From: Capillimicrobium sp035565675
GTDB taxonomy: Bacteria > Actinomycetota > Thermoleophilia > Solirubrobacterales > Solirubrobacteraceae
Direction of reading: 5' to 3'
DNA: 64,000 nt
Assembly: GCA_035565675.1 (NCBI GenBank)
Contig: DATMSA010000088.1
Span: forward strand, 23,138-87,137
Each line of letters starts with the position of its first letter. Position 1 is the first letter of the stretch. This document shows, piece by piece, positions 34,946 to 43,699 of the stretch. The translations under genes and the position numbers were made by a program. Below the pieces are notes generated by a model, which was given only the letters and a program-made list of their open reading frames with translations, ran no database searches and had not been told where the DNA came from.

Positions 34946-35803
34946 GTGTCGCCCGAGACGATCCGGACGATCTTCGACGTCGCCAGCCTCACGTCGATCC
35001 TCGTCCTGCTCGTCCTCGGCATGGCCGTGATCGTCGGGATGATGCGGGTGTTCAACCTGTGCCAGGGCGAGCTCGTCCTCCTCGGCGCGGTGGTCGCCTA
35101 CCTGTCGCACCGGTGGTTCGGCAGCGTCGCGATCGGGATCGTGCTGGCGCCGCTCGTCGTCGGCCTCTTCGGCGCCGGGCTGGAGCGCACCGTGGTCCGG
35201 CGCTTCTACGCCAACGCGGCCGGCGCGCTGCTCGCGACGTTCGCTGTCGGCCTGCTCATCCGCGCGATCGTCCTCGCCCGCATGACGTCGCAGGGCGCGC
35301 CGGTCCCGGCGCCCATCGAGGGCACGATCGCGATCGGCGACGCCCGGGTGTCGGCGTGGCGGCTGGTGATCATCGTCGTGGTCGTGCTGGCGGTGGCCGG
35401 CACGTACCTGGCGCTGACGCGGACGCCGATCGGCCTGCGGGTGAGGGCCACGCTCGACGACCGCGAGTTGGCGTCGGCGGCCGGCATCTCGACGTCGATG
35501 ATGTTCACCGGCACGTACGCGTTCGGCGCGGCGCTCGCCGGACTGGCGGGGGCGATGATCGTGCCCCTCCAGACGCTGTATCCGAACCTCGGGCTCGACA
35601 ACCTGGTCCCGATGTTCATGGCCGTCATGGTCGGCGGCCTGGGGAGCCTGCACGGTCCCCTGCTGGGCGCGGTGGCGATCGGCGTGCCCACGGGCCTGCT
35701 GCCCACGTGGATCGACTCGGTCCTCGCGCAGGTGCTCGTGATCTTCGCGGCGATCGTCTTCATGCGGCTGCGGCCCGGCGGCCTTGTCAACAGGGACACC
35801 TAG
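34946..35803 (+). CDS. Branched-chain amino acid/urea-type ABC permease (LivH/UrtB-like)
   Basis: A 285-aa membrane protein of the BPD_transp_2 family, about eight helices, with the signature A-G-x-AGA (FGAALAGLAGAMIVP) and GGLGSLHGPLLGAV near the C-terminus. GTG start 3 nt after the HDAH stop. It should pair with the LivM-like permease at 37021. Confidence 0.92.
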   Translation: MSPETIRTIFDVASLTSILVLLVLGMAVIVGMMRVFNLCQGELVLLGAVVAYLSHRWFGSVAIGIVLAPLVVGLFGAGLERTVVRRFYANAAGALLATFAVGLLIRAIVLARMTSQGAPVPAPIEGTIAIGDARVSAWRLVIIVVVVLAVAGTYLALTRTPIGLRVRATLDDRELASAAGISTSMMFTGTYAFGAALAGLAGAMIVPLQTLYPNLGLDNLVPMFMAVMVGGLGSLHGPLLGAVAIGVPTGLLPTWIDSVLAQVLVIFAAIVFMRLRPGGLVNRDT

Positions 35804-35818
35804 GAGGTGGGACGACGG

Positions 35819-37030
35819 ATGGCATCGACATTCACGCGTCGGACGGCGCTGCAGCGATTCGCGGCCGGCGGCGCCGGCATCGCGCTCGGCGGCAGCCTGC
35901 TCTCGGCCTGCGGCTCGAGCGACGACGGGGCGGGCACGGGCGGCGGCGACGGGCCGATCCGGATCGGGGCCATCACCGACCTCACCGGGGCCTTCGGCGT
36001 CGTCGGCAAGGCCAACCAGGCGATCGCCGAGTTCACCGTCGGAGAGATCAACGCGGCCGGCGGCGTGCTCGGGCGCCAGCTCGAGCTCATCGTCGTCGAC
36101 GGGGCCAGCGACCCGGCCACGTGGGGCAAGGTCGCCCAGCAGCTCGTCTCCCGGGACAAGGTCGACATGGCGATCGGAGACGTGACGAGCGCCGAGCGCG
36201 AGGCGGTCAAGAGCATCATCGCCGGGCGCGGCAAGACGCTGTACATCGCGCCCGCGTCCTACGAGGGCGGCGAGTGCTACGAGAACACCTGGACCGTCGG
36301 CGCCGTGCCCAATCAGCAGGTCGACCCGACCGTCGACTACCTGCTCGAGCAGGGCGCGAGGACGTTCTACCTGTGCGGCAACGACTACTCGTACCCGCGC
36401 AACGTGCTGAAGGCGGCCCGCGCGCGGATCGAGCAGGGCGGCGGCGAGGTCGTCGGCGAGGACTACATCCCGATCGCCGCCACCGACGCGCCCGAGCTCG
36501 TCCGCAAGACGATCTCGTCGAAGGCCGACGCGGTGTTCGAGGTCGTCGTCCTGCCCGCCAGCGTCCCCTACATCAAGGGCGTGGTCGACGGCGGCTACAC
36601 GGGCCTGATCGCCGGGACCCTCTTCGACGAGACGATCAACCCGCTGTTCGGGCGCCAGGCCCAGGGCCTCATCGGCGCGCAGGACTACTTCGCCTCGATC
36701 GACGACCCGTTCTCCAGGGAGCAGGTCGCGGCGTTCCACCAGGCCTACCCGGACGCGCCGTTCGGCTCGGCCCTGAACAGCCCCGCCTGGTACCGCGGCC
36801 TGTATCTGTGGAAGGCGGCCGTCGAGACGGCGGGGTCGCTCGAGCTCGACGCCGTCAACGAGGCGATGAACACGGCGTCGGCCGAGAAGCTGATCGGCGG
36901 GCCGTCGCACTTCGTGCCGGACACCAAGCACGTCGAGCTGACCATGTACCTCGGCGAGATGCAGGCCGACGGCAGCGTGAAGGTGCTGAAGGACCTCGGA
37001 CCGCAGGAGCCGCTCGGGCAGTGCGCCTGA
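35819..37030 (+). CDS. UrtA/AmiC-like ABC substrate-binding lipoprotein
   Basis: A 403-aa binding protein. The N-terminus has twin arginines (TFTRRTALQRF), a hydrophobic stretch and a lipobox LSAC, so it is probably a Tat-exported lipoprotein. The type-1 periplasmic-binding domain has YEGGECYENTW and PNQQVDPTVDYL, as in the urea/short-chain-amide binders UrtA, FmdD and AmiC, which suggests an amide ligand. AGGAGGTG lies 10-11 nt before the ATG, the strongest ribosome site in the operon, fitting high expression of the binding protein. Confidence 0.9.
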   Translation: MASTFTRRTALQRFAAGGAGIALGGSLLSACGSSDDGAGTGGGDGPIRIGAITDLTGAFGVVGKANQAIAEFTVGEINAAGGVLGRQLELIVVDGASDPATWGKVAQQLVSRDKVDMAIGDVTSAEREAVKSIIAGRGKTLYIAPASYEGGECYENTWTVGAVPNQQVDPTVDYLLEQGARTFYLCGNDYSYPRNVLKAARARIEQGGGEVVGEDYIPIAATDAPELVRKTISSKADAVFEVVVLPASVPYIKGVVDGGYTGLIAGTLFDETINPLFGRQAQGLIGAQDYFASIDDPFSREQVAAFHQAYPDAPFGSALNSPAWYRGLYLWKAAVETAGSLELDAVNEAMNTASAEKLIGGPSHFVPDTKHVELTMYLGEMQADGSVKVLKDLGPQEPLGQCA

Positions 37031-38061
37031 CGCGGGGAACGTGGCGCCGCCCGGGCGTTCGCCCGGTGCTCGCGGTCGCGCTGGTGGCCGGGATCGTCCT
37101 CGCCGGCCCGGTGCTCGACGCCGCGGGCCAGTCCTACTGGGTGATCTCGCTGACGCGCGCGCTGCTGCTCGGCGTGCTCGCGGTCTCCACGAACCTCGCG
37201 TGGGGCGTGACGGGCATCTTCACGCTCGGCCAGGGCGTGTTCTTCGGGCTCGGCGCGTACGCGACCGGGCTGCTTGCCACGCGGGCCGACGTCCTCTCCC
37301 TCGTGGTGCTCGCGGCGGCTGCGCTCGGCGCCGGGCTCGTGGGCGGCCTCGTGATCGGCTCGTTCCTGTTCTTCGGGCGCCGTCGCGTCGGCATGCTCTA
37401 CGTCGGGCTCGTGACGCTCGCGCTGAGCTACGCCTTCGAGCGCCTGGCGAACACGTGGGACGCCATCGGCGCCGGCAACGGCATCACCGCGATCCCGCTG
37501 CCGACGCTCCTCGGCGCCGACGTCGACCCGGGCATGGACTTCTTCTGGGTGGCGGCCGTCGCGCTCGTCGCGGTGCTGGGGCTCGGCCTCGTCGTGCTGC
37601 GCTCGCAGTTCGCGCTGGTGATGCGGGCGATCCGCGACGACGACGAGCGGGCGGAGTTCCTCGGCTACCGGCGGCCGATCGTGCAGCTCGTCGTCTTCAC
37701 CCTGACCGGCGGCCTGGGCGCGCTGGCCGGCGGGCTGTACGCGCTCGAGGAGGGGTTCGTCTCGCCCTCCTTCCTCGGAGTCGCGCTGTCGACGCAGGTG
37801 CTCATCTTCGTCCTGCTCGGCGGCCGCGACTCGCTGGTCGGTCCCCTCATCGGCGTCCTCGTCCTCGAGGTCGGCGGCCAGCGGGTGCAGGAGGAGCTGC
37901 CGACCGAGTGGCCGATCATCGTCGGGGCGGTGCTTCTGCTCGTGATCCTGTTCCTGCCGCGAGGCCTGTCCGAGCTCGGCCGCCGGCGGGGTGGCCGGGC
38001 GGTGGCTCCGCGACCGGAGATCGCGCTGGAGGTGACGGGTGGCGATCCTCGAGGCGACTGA
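37021..38061 (+). CDS. Branched-chain amino acid/urea-type ABC permease (LivM/UrtC-like)
   Basis: A 346-aa permease with about nine to ten helices. Recognisable are the LAWGVTGIFTLGQGVFFGLGAY segment and the cytoplasmic EAA-like loop AIRDDDERAEFLGYR, typical of LivM/UrtC. The GTG start overlaps the last 10 bp of the binding-protein gene. Its last 23 bp overlap the next ATPase gene. Confidence 0.9.
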   Translation: MRLTRGTWRRPGVRPVLAVALVAGIVLAGPVLDAAGQSYWVISLTRALLLGVLAVSTNLAWGVTGIFTLGQGVFFGLGAYATGLLATRADVLSLVVLAAAALGAGLVGGLVIGSFLFFGRRRVGMLYVGLVTLALSYAFERLANTWDAIGAGNGITAIPLPTLLGADVDPGMDFFWVAAVALVAVLGLGLVVLRSQFALVMRAIRDDDERAEFLGYRRPIVQLVVFTLTGGLGALAGGLYALEEGFVSPSFLGVALSTQVLIFVLLGGRDSLVGPLIGVLVLEVGGQRVQEELPTEWPIIVGAVLLLVILFLPRGLSELGRRRGGRAVAPRPEIALEVTGGDPRGD

Positions 38062-38773
38062 CGTCGTCAAGCGCTTCGGACCTGTGACCGCGCTCTCGGG
38101 CGCCGGCCTCGAGGTCGAGCCGGCGACGATCCACGGGCTCATCGGCCCGAACGGCTCGGGCAAGAGCACCCTGCTGCACGTCGTCGCCGGGCGGACCCTG
38201 CCCGACCGTGGCCGGGTGCTGCTCGACGGCGCCGACATCACGAAGGCGCGCCCGGCCGCCCGCGCGCAGGCCGGGCTGTCGATCAAGTTCCAGCTCGCCC
38301 GCGTCTACCACGAGCAGACCGTGGCGGAGAACCTGCTGCTCGCGCTGCAGGTGCGCGAGAGCATCCCGTCGCTGGTCCTGTCCCGCTCGCGCCGTCGCCA
38401 CGCGCCGCGTGTCCGAGCGCTCCTCGACGACTTCGGCCTCGCCGCGGTGCGTGACCGCCGCGCGGGCGAGCTGGCCCACGGCGAGCAGCAGTGGCTCGAG
38501 ATCGCGATGGCGATGGCCACCGAGCCCAAGGTGCTGCTGCTCGACGAGCCGACCGGCGGCATGAACCGGCACGAGCGCCTGCGCACCGGCGAGCTGATCC
38601 GCCAGGCCGCGGCGACCTGCGCGGTCGTGATCGTCGAGCACGACCTCGACTTCATCCGCGACCTGTGCGACCGCATCACCGTCCTGCACCAGGGCACGCG
38701 CGTGGCGTCGGGCACGCCGGCCGAGATCGAGCGCGACGAGCGTGTCGCGGAGGTGTACCTCACCCGTGTCTGA
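38039..38773 (+). CDS. ABC ATPase (LivG/UrtD-like)
   Basis: A 244-aa ATPase with Walker A GPNGSGKST, Walker B VLLLDEPTGGM and H-loop VEHDLDF. The signature is degenerate (LAHGEQQWLEIAMA), as in UrtD, where LSHGQKQWLEI replaces LSGGQ. The GTG start has GGAGG at 6-nt spacing. Confidence 0.93.
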   Translation: MAILEATDVVKRFGPVTALSGAGLEVEPATIHGLIGPNGSGKSTLLHVVAGRTLPDRGRVLLDGADITKARPAARAQAGLSIKFQLARVYHEQTVAENLLLALQVRESIPSLVLSRSRRRHAPRVRALLDDFGLAAVRDRRAGELAHGEQQWLEIAMAMATEPKVLLLDEPTGGMNRHERLRTGELIRQAAATCAVVIVEHDLDFIRDLCDRITVLHQGTRVASGTPAEIERDERVAEVYLTRV

Positions 38774-39470
38774 CCCCCTGCTCGAGGTCGACGGGCTGGC
38801 CGGCGGCTACGGGGCCAGCCAGGTGCTGTTCGGCGTGTCGTTCGCCGTGCCGGAGCGCGGCGTGGTCGCGGTGCTCGGGCGCAACGGCGCCGGCAAGACG
38901 ACCCTGCTGCGCACCCTCCTCGGCTACCTGCCGGCGCTGGACGGCGCCGTGCGCCTGCGCGGGCGCGACGTCACCGGCGCCCCGCCGGCGCGCCTCGCGC
39001 GCGCCGGCGTCGGCTACATGCCCCAGGACCGGGTCGTCTTCCCGACGCTGACGGTCGAGGAGAACCTGCGGCTGGGCGCGCAGGCGCTCCCCAGGGCCAG
39101 GCGGGCGCCGGTGCAGGATGCCTACGCGCTGTTCCCCAAGCTCGGCGATCGGCGCGGGCAGCGCGCCGGGACCATGAGCGGCGGCGAGCGCAAGATGCTC
39201 GGCCTCGCCCGGGCGATGCTCGGCCGGCCCGAGCTCCTCGTGCTGGACGAGCCGACCGAGGGCGTCTGGCACGGCGTGGTCGACGAGATCCTCGGCGCCC
39301 TGCGCACGTACGCCCAGTCGGCGGCGATCCTCATCGTCGAGCAGCACCTTGACCTCGCCATGGAGCTCGCCGACTCGGCGCTCGTGCTCCAGCGCGGCGA
39401 GGTCGTCCTGTCCGGGTCGGTCGCGCAACTGCGCGACGACCGCAACCTTCTCGCGTTCCTGGCCCCATGA
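38766..39470 (+). CDS. ABC ATPase (LivF/UrtE-like)
   Basis: A 234-aa ATPase with Walker A GRNGAGKTT, Q-loop MPQDRVVFPTLTVEENL, signature MSGGERKMLGLARAM and LLVLDEPTEGV. DEPTEG is typical of UrtE/LivF. The GTG start at 38766 overlaps the previous gene by 8 bp and the next gene starts in its stop (ATGA). Confidence 0.93.
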   Translation: MSDPLLEVDGLAGGYGASQVLFGVSFAVPERGVVAVLGRNGAGKTTLLRTLLGYLPALDGAVRLRGRDVTGAPPARLARAGVGYMPQDRVVFPTLTVEENLRLGAQALPRARRAPVQDAYALFPKLGDRRGQRAGTMSGGERKMLGLARAMLGRPELLVLDEPTEGVWHGVVDEILGALRTYAQSAAILIVEQHLDLAMELADSALVLQRGEVVLSGSVAQLRDDRNLLAFLAP

Positions 39471-40804
39471 CGACTCCGCCGCGCCCCTTCGACGACCCCA
39501 CCCTCGACGCCGACGAGCAGGCGCTCGTCGCCCGCGTCGCCGAGCGACGTGACGACCTCGTCGCCCTGGCGTGCGACCTCATCGCGTTCGACACGACGAG
39601 CCGCTCGGCGCCCGACGAGCCCGCCCGCGACGAGGCCGCGCTCCAGCGCGCGCTCGCCGACCGCCTCCGCGCGCGGGGGGCGCAGATCGACCTGTGGGAG
39701 CCCGCGCCCGGCGACGTCGCCGGCCACCCGCTCTCGATCCCCGGCATCGGGTTCGAGGGGCGCCCGCAGCTCGCCGCGCGGCTGCCGGGCAGCGGGGGCG
39801 GCCGCTCGCTGCTGCTCAACGGCCACATCGACGTCGTCCCCGCTCGCCGGGAGGACGGCTGGGCGCACGACCCCTTCGACCCGCACGTCGCCGACGGGCG
39901 GATCGTGGGGCGCGGCGCCTGCGACATGAAGGGCGGCATCGCCGCGATGGTGCTCGCAGCCGAGGTCCTCGCCGACGCCGGCGGCCTGCGCGGCGACCTC
40001 GTCGTCTGCACGAACACCGACGAGGAGTCCAGCGGCGTCGGCGGGCTGGCCTGCGCGCGCCACGGGGTCGCGGCCGACGTCGCGATCGTGCCCGAGCCGT
40101 CGTCCCTGGAGGTGTGGCCGGCCTGCCGCGGCAGCGTCTACTGCACGATCACGCTCCGGGGGCGTGCCGGGCACGCCGAGCAGGAGCACCCGCACTGGGA
40201 GGACGGCGGTGCGGTGAACGCGATCGAGAAGGCGCGCTTCCTGCTCGACGGCGTCGACCGGCTGCGCCGTGAGTGGCGCACGCGCGCGCGGCTGCGCCAC
40301 CCGCTGCTCGACCCGCCCGACATCGTCGCCACCCGCGTCGTCGCCGACGCGGGCTGGCACGTGACGATCCCCGACCGCGCCGAGATCGACCTGTCGGTGC
40401 TGATCCTGCCCGCCCAGGCCGACGCGCAGGGCTGGACGTCCGACGCCCGGCGCGAGGTCGAGGACGTCCTGCGCGCGTGGTGCGCCACCGACTCGTGGCT
40501 GGCCGCGCACCCGCCGGCGTTCCGCTGGCACACCGAGGTCAACCCGTCCGAGACGCCGGTCGACGCGCCGAGCGTGCGCGCGCTGCTGGGCGCGAACGCG
40601 GCGCTCGGCCTGCCGACCCGGCTCGGCGCGCTCGGGAGCTGGTACGACGGCGCGACGTTCGCGCTCGAGGCCGGCACGCCGGCGCTCATGTACGGGCCGC
40701 GGACGATCGACCGCGCCCACACGGTCGGCGAGGACGTGCCGATCGACGACCTCGTCCACGTCGCCCAGGGCATCGCGGTGGCGGCCTGGCGGCTGTGCCG
40801 CTGA
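39467..40804 (+). CDS. M20-family zinc deacylase/peptidase (ArgE/DapE/ACY1 type)
   Basis: A 445-aa di-zinc amidohydrolase. Metal and catalytic residues are visible in LLNGHIDVVP (His, catalytic Asp), GRGACDMKGG (bridging Asp), TDEESSGVGG (catalytic and metal Glu) and RAHTVGEDVPIDD (last His). A dimerisation domain lies between about 205 and 330. The family hydrolyses N-acyl amino acids or dipeptides in the cytoplasm. As last gene of the HDAH/ABC operon (ATGA overlap with the ATPase) it supplies a second amide hydrolase for the imported compound. Confidence 0.9.
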   Translation: MTTPPRPFDDPTLDADEQALVARVAERRDDLVALACDLIAFDTTSRSAPDEPARDEAALQRALADRLRARGAQIDLWEPAPGDVAGHPLSIPGIGFEGRPQLAARLPGSGGGRSLLLNGHIDVVPARREDGWAHDPFDPHVADGRIVGRGACDMKGGIAAMVLAAEVLADAGGLRGDLVVCTNTDEESSGVGGLACARHGVAADVAIVPEPSSLEVWPACRGSVYCTITLRGRAGHAEQEHPHWEDGGAVNAIEKARFLLDGVDRLRREWRTRARLRHPLLDPPDIVATRVVADAGWHVTIPDRAEIDLSVLILPAQADAQGWTSDARREVEDVLRAWCATDSWLAAHPPAFRWHTEVNPSETPVDAPSVRALLGANAALGLPTRLGALGSWYDGATFALEAGTPALMYGPRTIDRAHTVGEDVPIDDLVHVAQGIAVAAWRLCR

Positions 40805-40817
40805 CGTCAGGCGCCGG

Positions 40818-42416
40818 TCAGCCCGTCGCGACGCCCGGGATCCCCTCGTCCTCGGCCGGGGTCGTCGGCGTCGTCGAGGTCGCCTCCGGCGCCTCCTCCT
40901 CGGCGGGCGGCGGCGCCTCGCCGCCGTTGCGGGCGATTGCGAGCCCGGTGTCGCGCTGGGCGTTGGTGATCGGCACGAGCCGCTGCTCGGCGGCCAGGCG
41001 CTGCGCGCGGTCCAGCGCGAACTCGACGTAGTCGAGCACCTCGTCGCGCTCGAGCGCCTGCGCGGAGGTGAACAGCAGCAGCCGGCGCGACAGCGGGTAC
41101 GCGCCCGACGTGATCGTGTACTGCGATGGGAACACGCAGTTCGGCGGCGAGTAGATGCGCTCGCCCTCGGCGGTCTGGGAGGGGAGCTGGCCGCGCGGCA
41201 GCGCCGGCAGCTCGCGCGCCCCCTCGGGGACCTCGGCGCGCAGCCGGCGGCGCGCGGCGGGCGTCAGGTCGGACATCCGCACCGGCGACCCGGTGGCGGT
41301 GACCGGCACGCCGAGGTCGATCTCGAAGGGGCGGAGCTGCTCCTCGAACAGCTCGTAGTAGGTGAAGCGGAACGCGCCGACGACGCCCGGCGCCTCGGCC
41401 TCGGCGAGGACGCCGCGGGCGTAGCGGCGCACGCGGTCGTCGAGCTCGCGGTCGTAGCGGGCGTTGACGCGCGCGGCGGCGATGCGCTTGGCGCGGTCGA
41501 CCCGGGCGGCGTTGCGCTCGTCGATGCGCTGGGCCTGTTCGGCGCTGAGCGTCACGCCGGACTCGGCGCGGCGGCGGTTCTCGGCCTCGATCTCGCGCAG
41601 CACGCGGCGGTCGGCCTCGGCGACCGCGGCGTCGACGGCGCGCTGGCGCTCGCGCTGCGTCTCCGCCCGCAGCCGCGCCCGGAAGCGGGCGATGCGCCGG
41701 TTGGCGGCGCGCACGCGGTCGGTCCCGACGACCTCCTCGCGCTCCAGGCGCTCCGACGGCTCGGCGACGTAGTCGGCCCGCACGTCGGCCAGCGACGGGT
41801 CGTTGATGCCGAGCACGACCTGGCCCATGAACGTGAACACGCGCGTGTCGTCCTCGGGGCCGGTGACCGTGATCGGGATGTCGCGGAAGCCGAGCTGCGC
41901 CCAGGAGGCGTACGGCGATCCGGCGCGGAACAGGTCGCGCGCCTGGCGGACCGAGATGCAGTCGCCGCCGACGTCGGCCTCGTTCTTGGTGGCCAGCACG
42001 ACCGCGTCGGCGCCCAGCTCCATCGCCTCCGACAGCGTGATGCCGCGCTCGCGGCAGGCGGCCAGCTCGGCGTCGGTGGGGTCGCGGCTGACCTCGATCA
42101 CGTCGACGCGGCCCGCGCACAGGTCGGCGAACGCCTGCTCGTCGGTGGTGCGGATGAACGCCACGTCGACGCCGGAGCGGGCGGCGAAGCGCTGGCTGAT
42201 GATCCCGCCGAGGCCGTCGGTGAGGCCGTCGACGCGCACCGTGTTCTCCGGCGGGCGCGGCAGCGGCTCGGTGTTCGTGCGCGCCTGGGTCGGCGTGCCG
42301 CCCTGGGTCGTCCCGGTCGTCGGCGTGCCCGCCTGGTCGGTGTCGATGCCGCAGGCGCCGAGCGCGGCGGCGCCGGCGCCGACCAGGAGCGTCGCGATCA
42401 GCCGGCGCGTCCTCAT
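40818..42416 (-). CDS. PstS-like substrate-binding lipoprotein interrupted by a coiled-coil insertion
   Basis: A 532-aa lipoprotein (lipobox LGAC, Cys22). Residues 59-217 match the first part of phosphate-binding PstS proteins (DVIEVSRDPTDAELAAC, ELGADAVVLATKN, CISVRQARDLF, GPEDDTRVFTFM). Residues 343-360 resume the same fold (PGVVGAFRFTYYE, as in PGAIGYFGFAYYE). Between them, about 220-340, is an Arg/Ala/Glu-rich heptad segment without Pro that should form a long coiled coil. The tail is Pro/Glu/Thr-rich. It may bind an anionic ligand while docking to a partner. Last gene of an eight-gene run, ATGA overlap upstream. Confidence 0.7.
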   Translation of the reverse strand: MRTRRLIATLLVGAGAAALGACGIDTDQAGTPTTGTTQGGTPTQARTNTEPLPRPPENTVRVDGLTDGLGGIISQRFAARSGVDVAFIRTTDEQAFADLCAGRVDVIEVSRDPTDAELAACRERGITLSEAMELGADAVVLATKNEADVGGDCISVRQARDLFRAGSPYASWAQLGFRDIPITVTGPEDDTRVFTFMGQVVLGINDPSLADVRADYVAEPSERLEREEVVGTDRVRAANRRIARFRARLRAETQRERQRAVDAAVAEADRRVLREIEAENRRRAESGVTLSAEQAQRIDERNAARVDRAKRIAAARVNARYDRELDDRVRRYARGVLAEAEAPGVVGAFRFTYYELFEEQLRPFEIDLGVPVTATGSPVRMSDLTPAARRRLRAEVPEGARELPALPRGQLPSQTAEGERIYSPPNCVFPSQYTITSGAYPLSRRLLLFTSAQALERDEVLDYVEFALDRAQRLAAEQRLVPITNAQRDTGLAIARNGGEAPPPAEEEAPEATSTTPTTPAEDEGIPGVATG

Positions 42417-43699
42417 GGCACCACCGGGGTGAAGGTCTGGACGGTCGCGTCCCCGTTCACGGGCGGGAAGCGGTAGGTCTGGCCGAGCTCGAGCACCTCG
42501 AAGTCCGACAGGCGCAGGAACTGGACCTCGTTGCCGCGCAGCAGCGGGGTCGCCTGCGAGCGGTTCTGCAGGCGGCGCGGGAGCGGCGTGCGCCCGTCGG
42601 CGGCCAGGAAGCGCCCGTCGGGGCCGCGCAGCGGCTCGCTCCAGTCGGCGTTGAGCTTCGCGTAGAGCGTGGGCGTGCGCGAGCGGTCGACGACGATCGC
42701 CCCGTACTCGCGCAGGGCGGTGAGGATCGCCCGCGCCGCCTTGCGGTTGGTGCGCGGCGCGATGCAGTCGCTGCGGTACTCGCCCTGGGCGTCGAGCAGG
42801 CTGCCCTTGCACGTGGGCAGGTTGAGGAGCTGGTCGTAGCGGCCGGGGCGCAGGCGGATGCGCGCGCCCTCGGGCAGCGACGTGGAGCGCCCGTTGCCGT
42901 CGGTCGCCGACGCCGGCTGCACGTACGTGCCCTGGGCGGGGCCGGGGATCGAGATCGCCAGCGCGTGCTCGATGCGGCCGGCGGCCACCTCCTCGGGCAG
43001 CAGCACGCCCGCGAACAGCGGCAGGCCCGAGCCGCGGGCGCTGACGGAGTCGGGCGGCTGGTAGCCGGGCCCGTTCAGCGCCCAGCGGCGCATGAACTCG
43101 TAGGAGATGACGTCGCCCGCGCGGCGCGCGCGCCACAGGTCGTAGGCGACGCCCTCCCGGCGGTTGAGGATCGTGAACCAGCCGTCGTACTGCGGCTTGG
43201 GCGCGGCGTCGGGCGGCACCAGCAGCGTCTGCACGCGGCGGCCGTCGCCGCAGTCGGGCGGGATCTGGCGGCAGATCACGCGCGTCTCGACGCCGTTCTC
43301 CTCGTCGACGATCGGCACCGTCCACGCGCGCGTGTTGATGAACAGCGGGTCGTCGATGCGGCGGCGCTCGGTGGCGACGACGTCGCCGCGCTCGATGACC
43401 CCGACGCGCTCCTGCGCCTCGAGGATCATGCGCTCCGATGCGGCGTCGACCGGGCGCCCGGTGACCGTCGTGTTCCACGGGCTGTCGGACGCGAACGGGC
43501 GGAACATCGCGGTGGCCGAGCGGTCCCCCGCCGCGCCGTCGGTCGCCACGCCGGGCGTGGTCCGCGCGGGCGCGTCCTCGACGGTCGTCGTCGCCGTCTG
43601 CGTGACCGTCCGCGTCACCGTCTCGTCACCGTCGTCGCCGCACGCCGCCAGCAGTCCCGCGACGGCCAGCGCGGCGACCGCTGCGCCGCACCGCCTCAT
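42413..43699 (-). CDS. Lipoprotein of unknown function with an N-terminal DSPWN motif
   Basis: A 428-aa lipoprotein with signal peptide and lipobox LAAC (Cys20), a Thr/Val-rich linker (TRTVTQTATTTVED), then FRPFASDSPWNTTV. The remaining 350 residues look like a compact beta-rich secreted domain with conserved-looking WTVPIVDEENG, LVPPDAAPKPQYDGW, HALAISIPGP and DWSEPLRGPDGRF. Four or more cysteines suggest disulfides. I do not recognise a named family and no catalytic residues can be assigned. It is coupled on both sides by ATGA overlaps, so it belongs with the glycosyltransferase operon and probably acts at the outer face of the membrane. Confidence 0.7.
   Translation of the reverse strand: MRRCGAAVAALAVAGLLAACGDDGDETVTRTVTQTATTTVEDAPARTTPGVATDGAAGDRSATAMFRPFASDSPWNTTVTGRPVDAASERMILEAQERVGVIERGDVVATERRRIDDPLFINTRAWTVPIVDEENGVETRVICRQIPPDCGDGRRVQTLLVPPDAAPKPQYDGWFTILNRREGVAYDLWRARRAGDVISYEFMRRWALNGPGYQPPDSVSARGSGLPLFAGVLLPEEVAAGRIEHALAISIPGPAQGTYVQPASATDGNGRSTSLPEGARIRLRPGRYDQLLNLPTCKGSLLDAQGEYRSDCIAPRTNRKAARAILTALREYGAIVVDRSRTPTLYAKLNADWSEPLRGPDGRFLAADGRTPLPRRLQNRSQATPLLRGNEVQFLRLSDFEVLELGQTYRFPPVNGDATVQTFTPVVP

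Noticed and set aside
33868..37020. Open frame upstream of and in frame with the LivM-like gene, spanning the HDAH, LivH and binding-protein genes
   Set aside because: The LivM domain begins only after 37021, where a GTG start fits; the upstream part is Arg-rich shadow translation.
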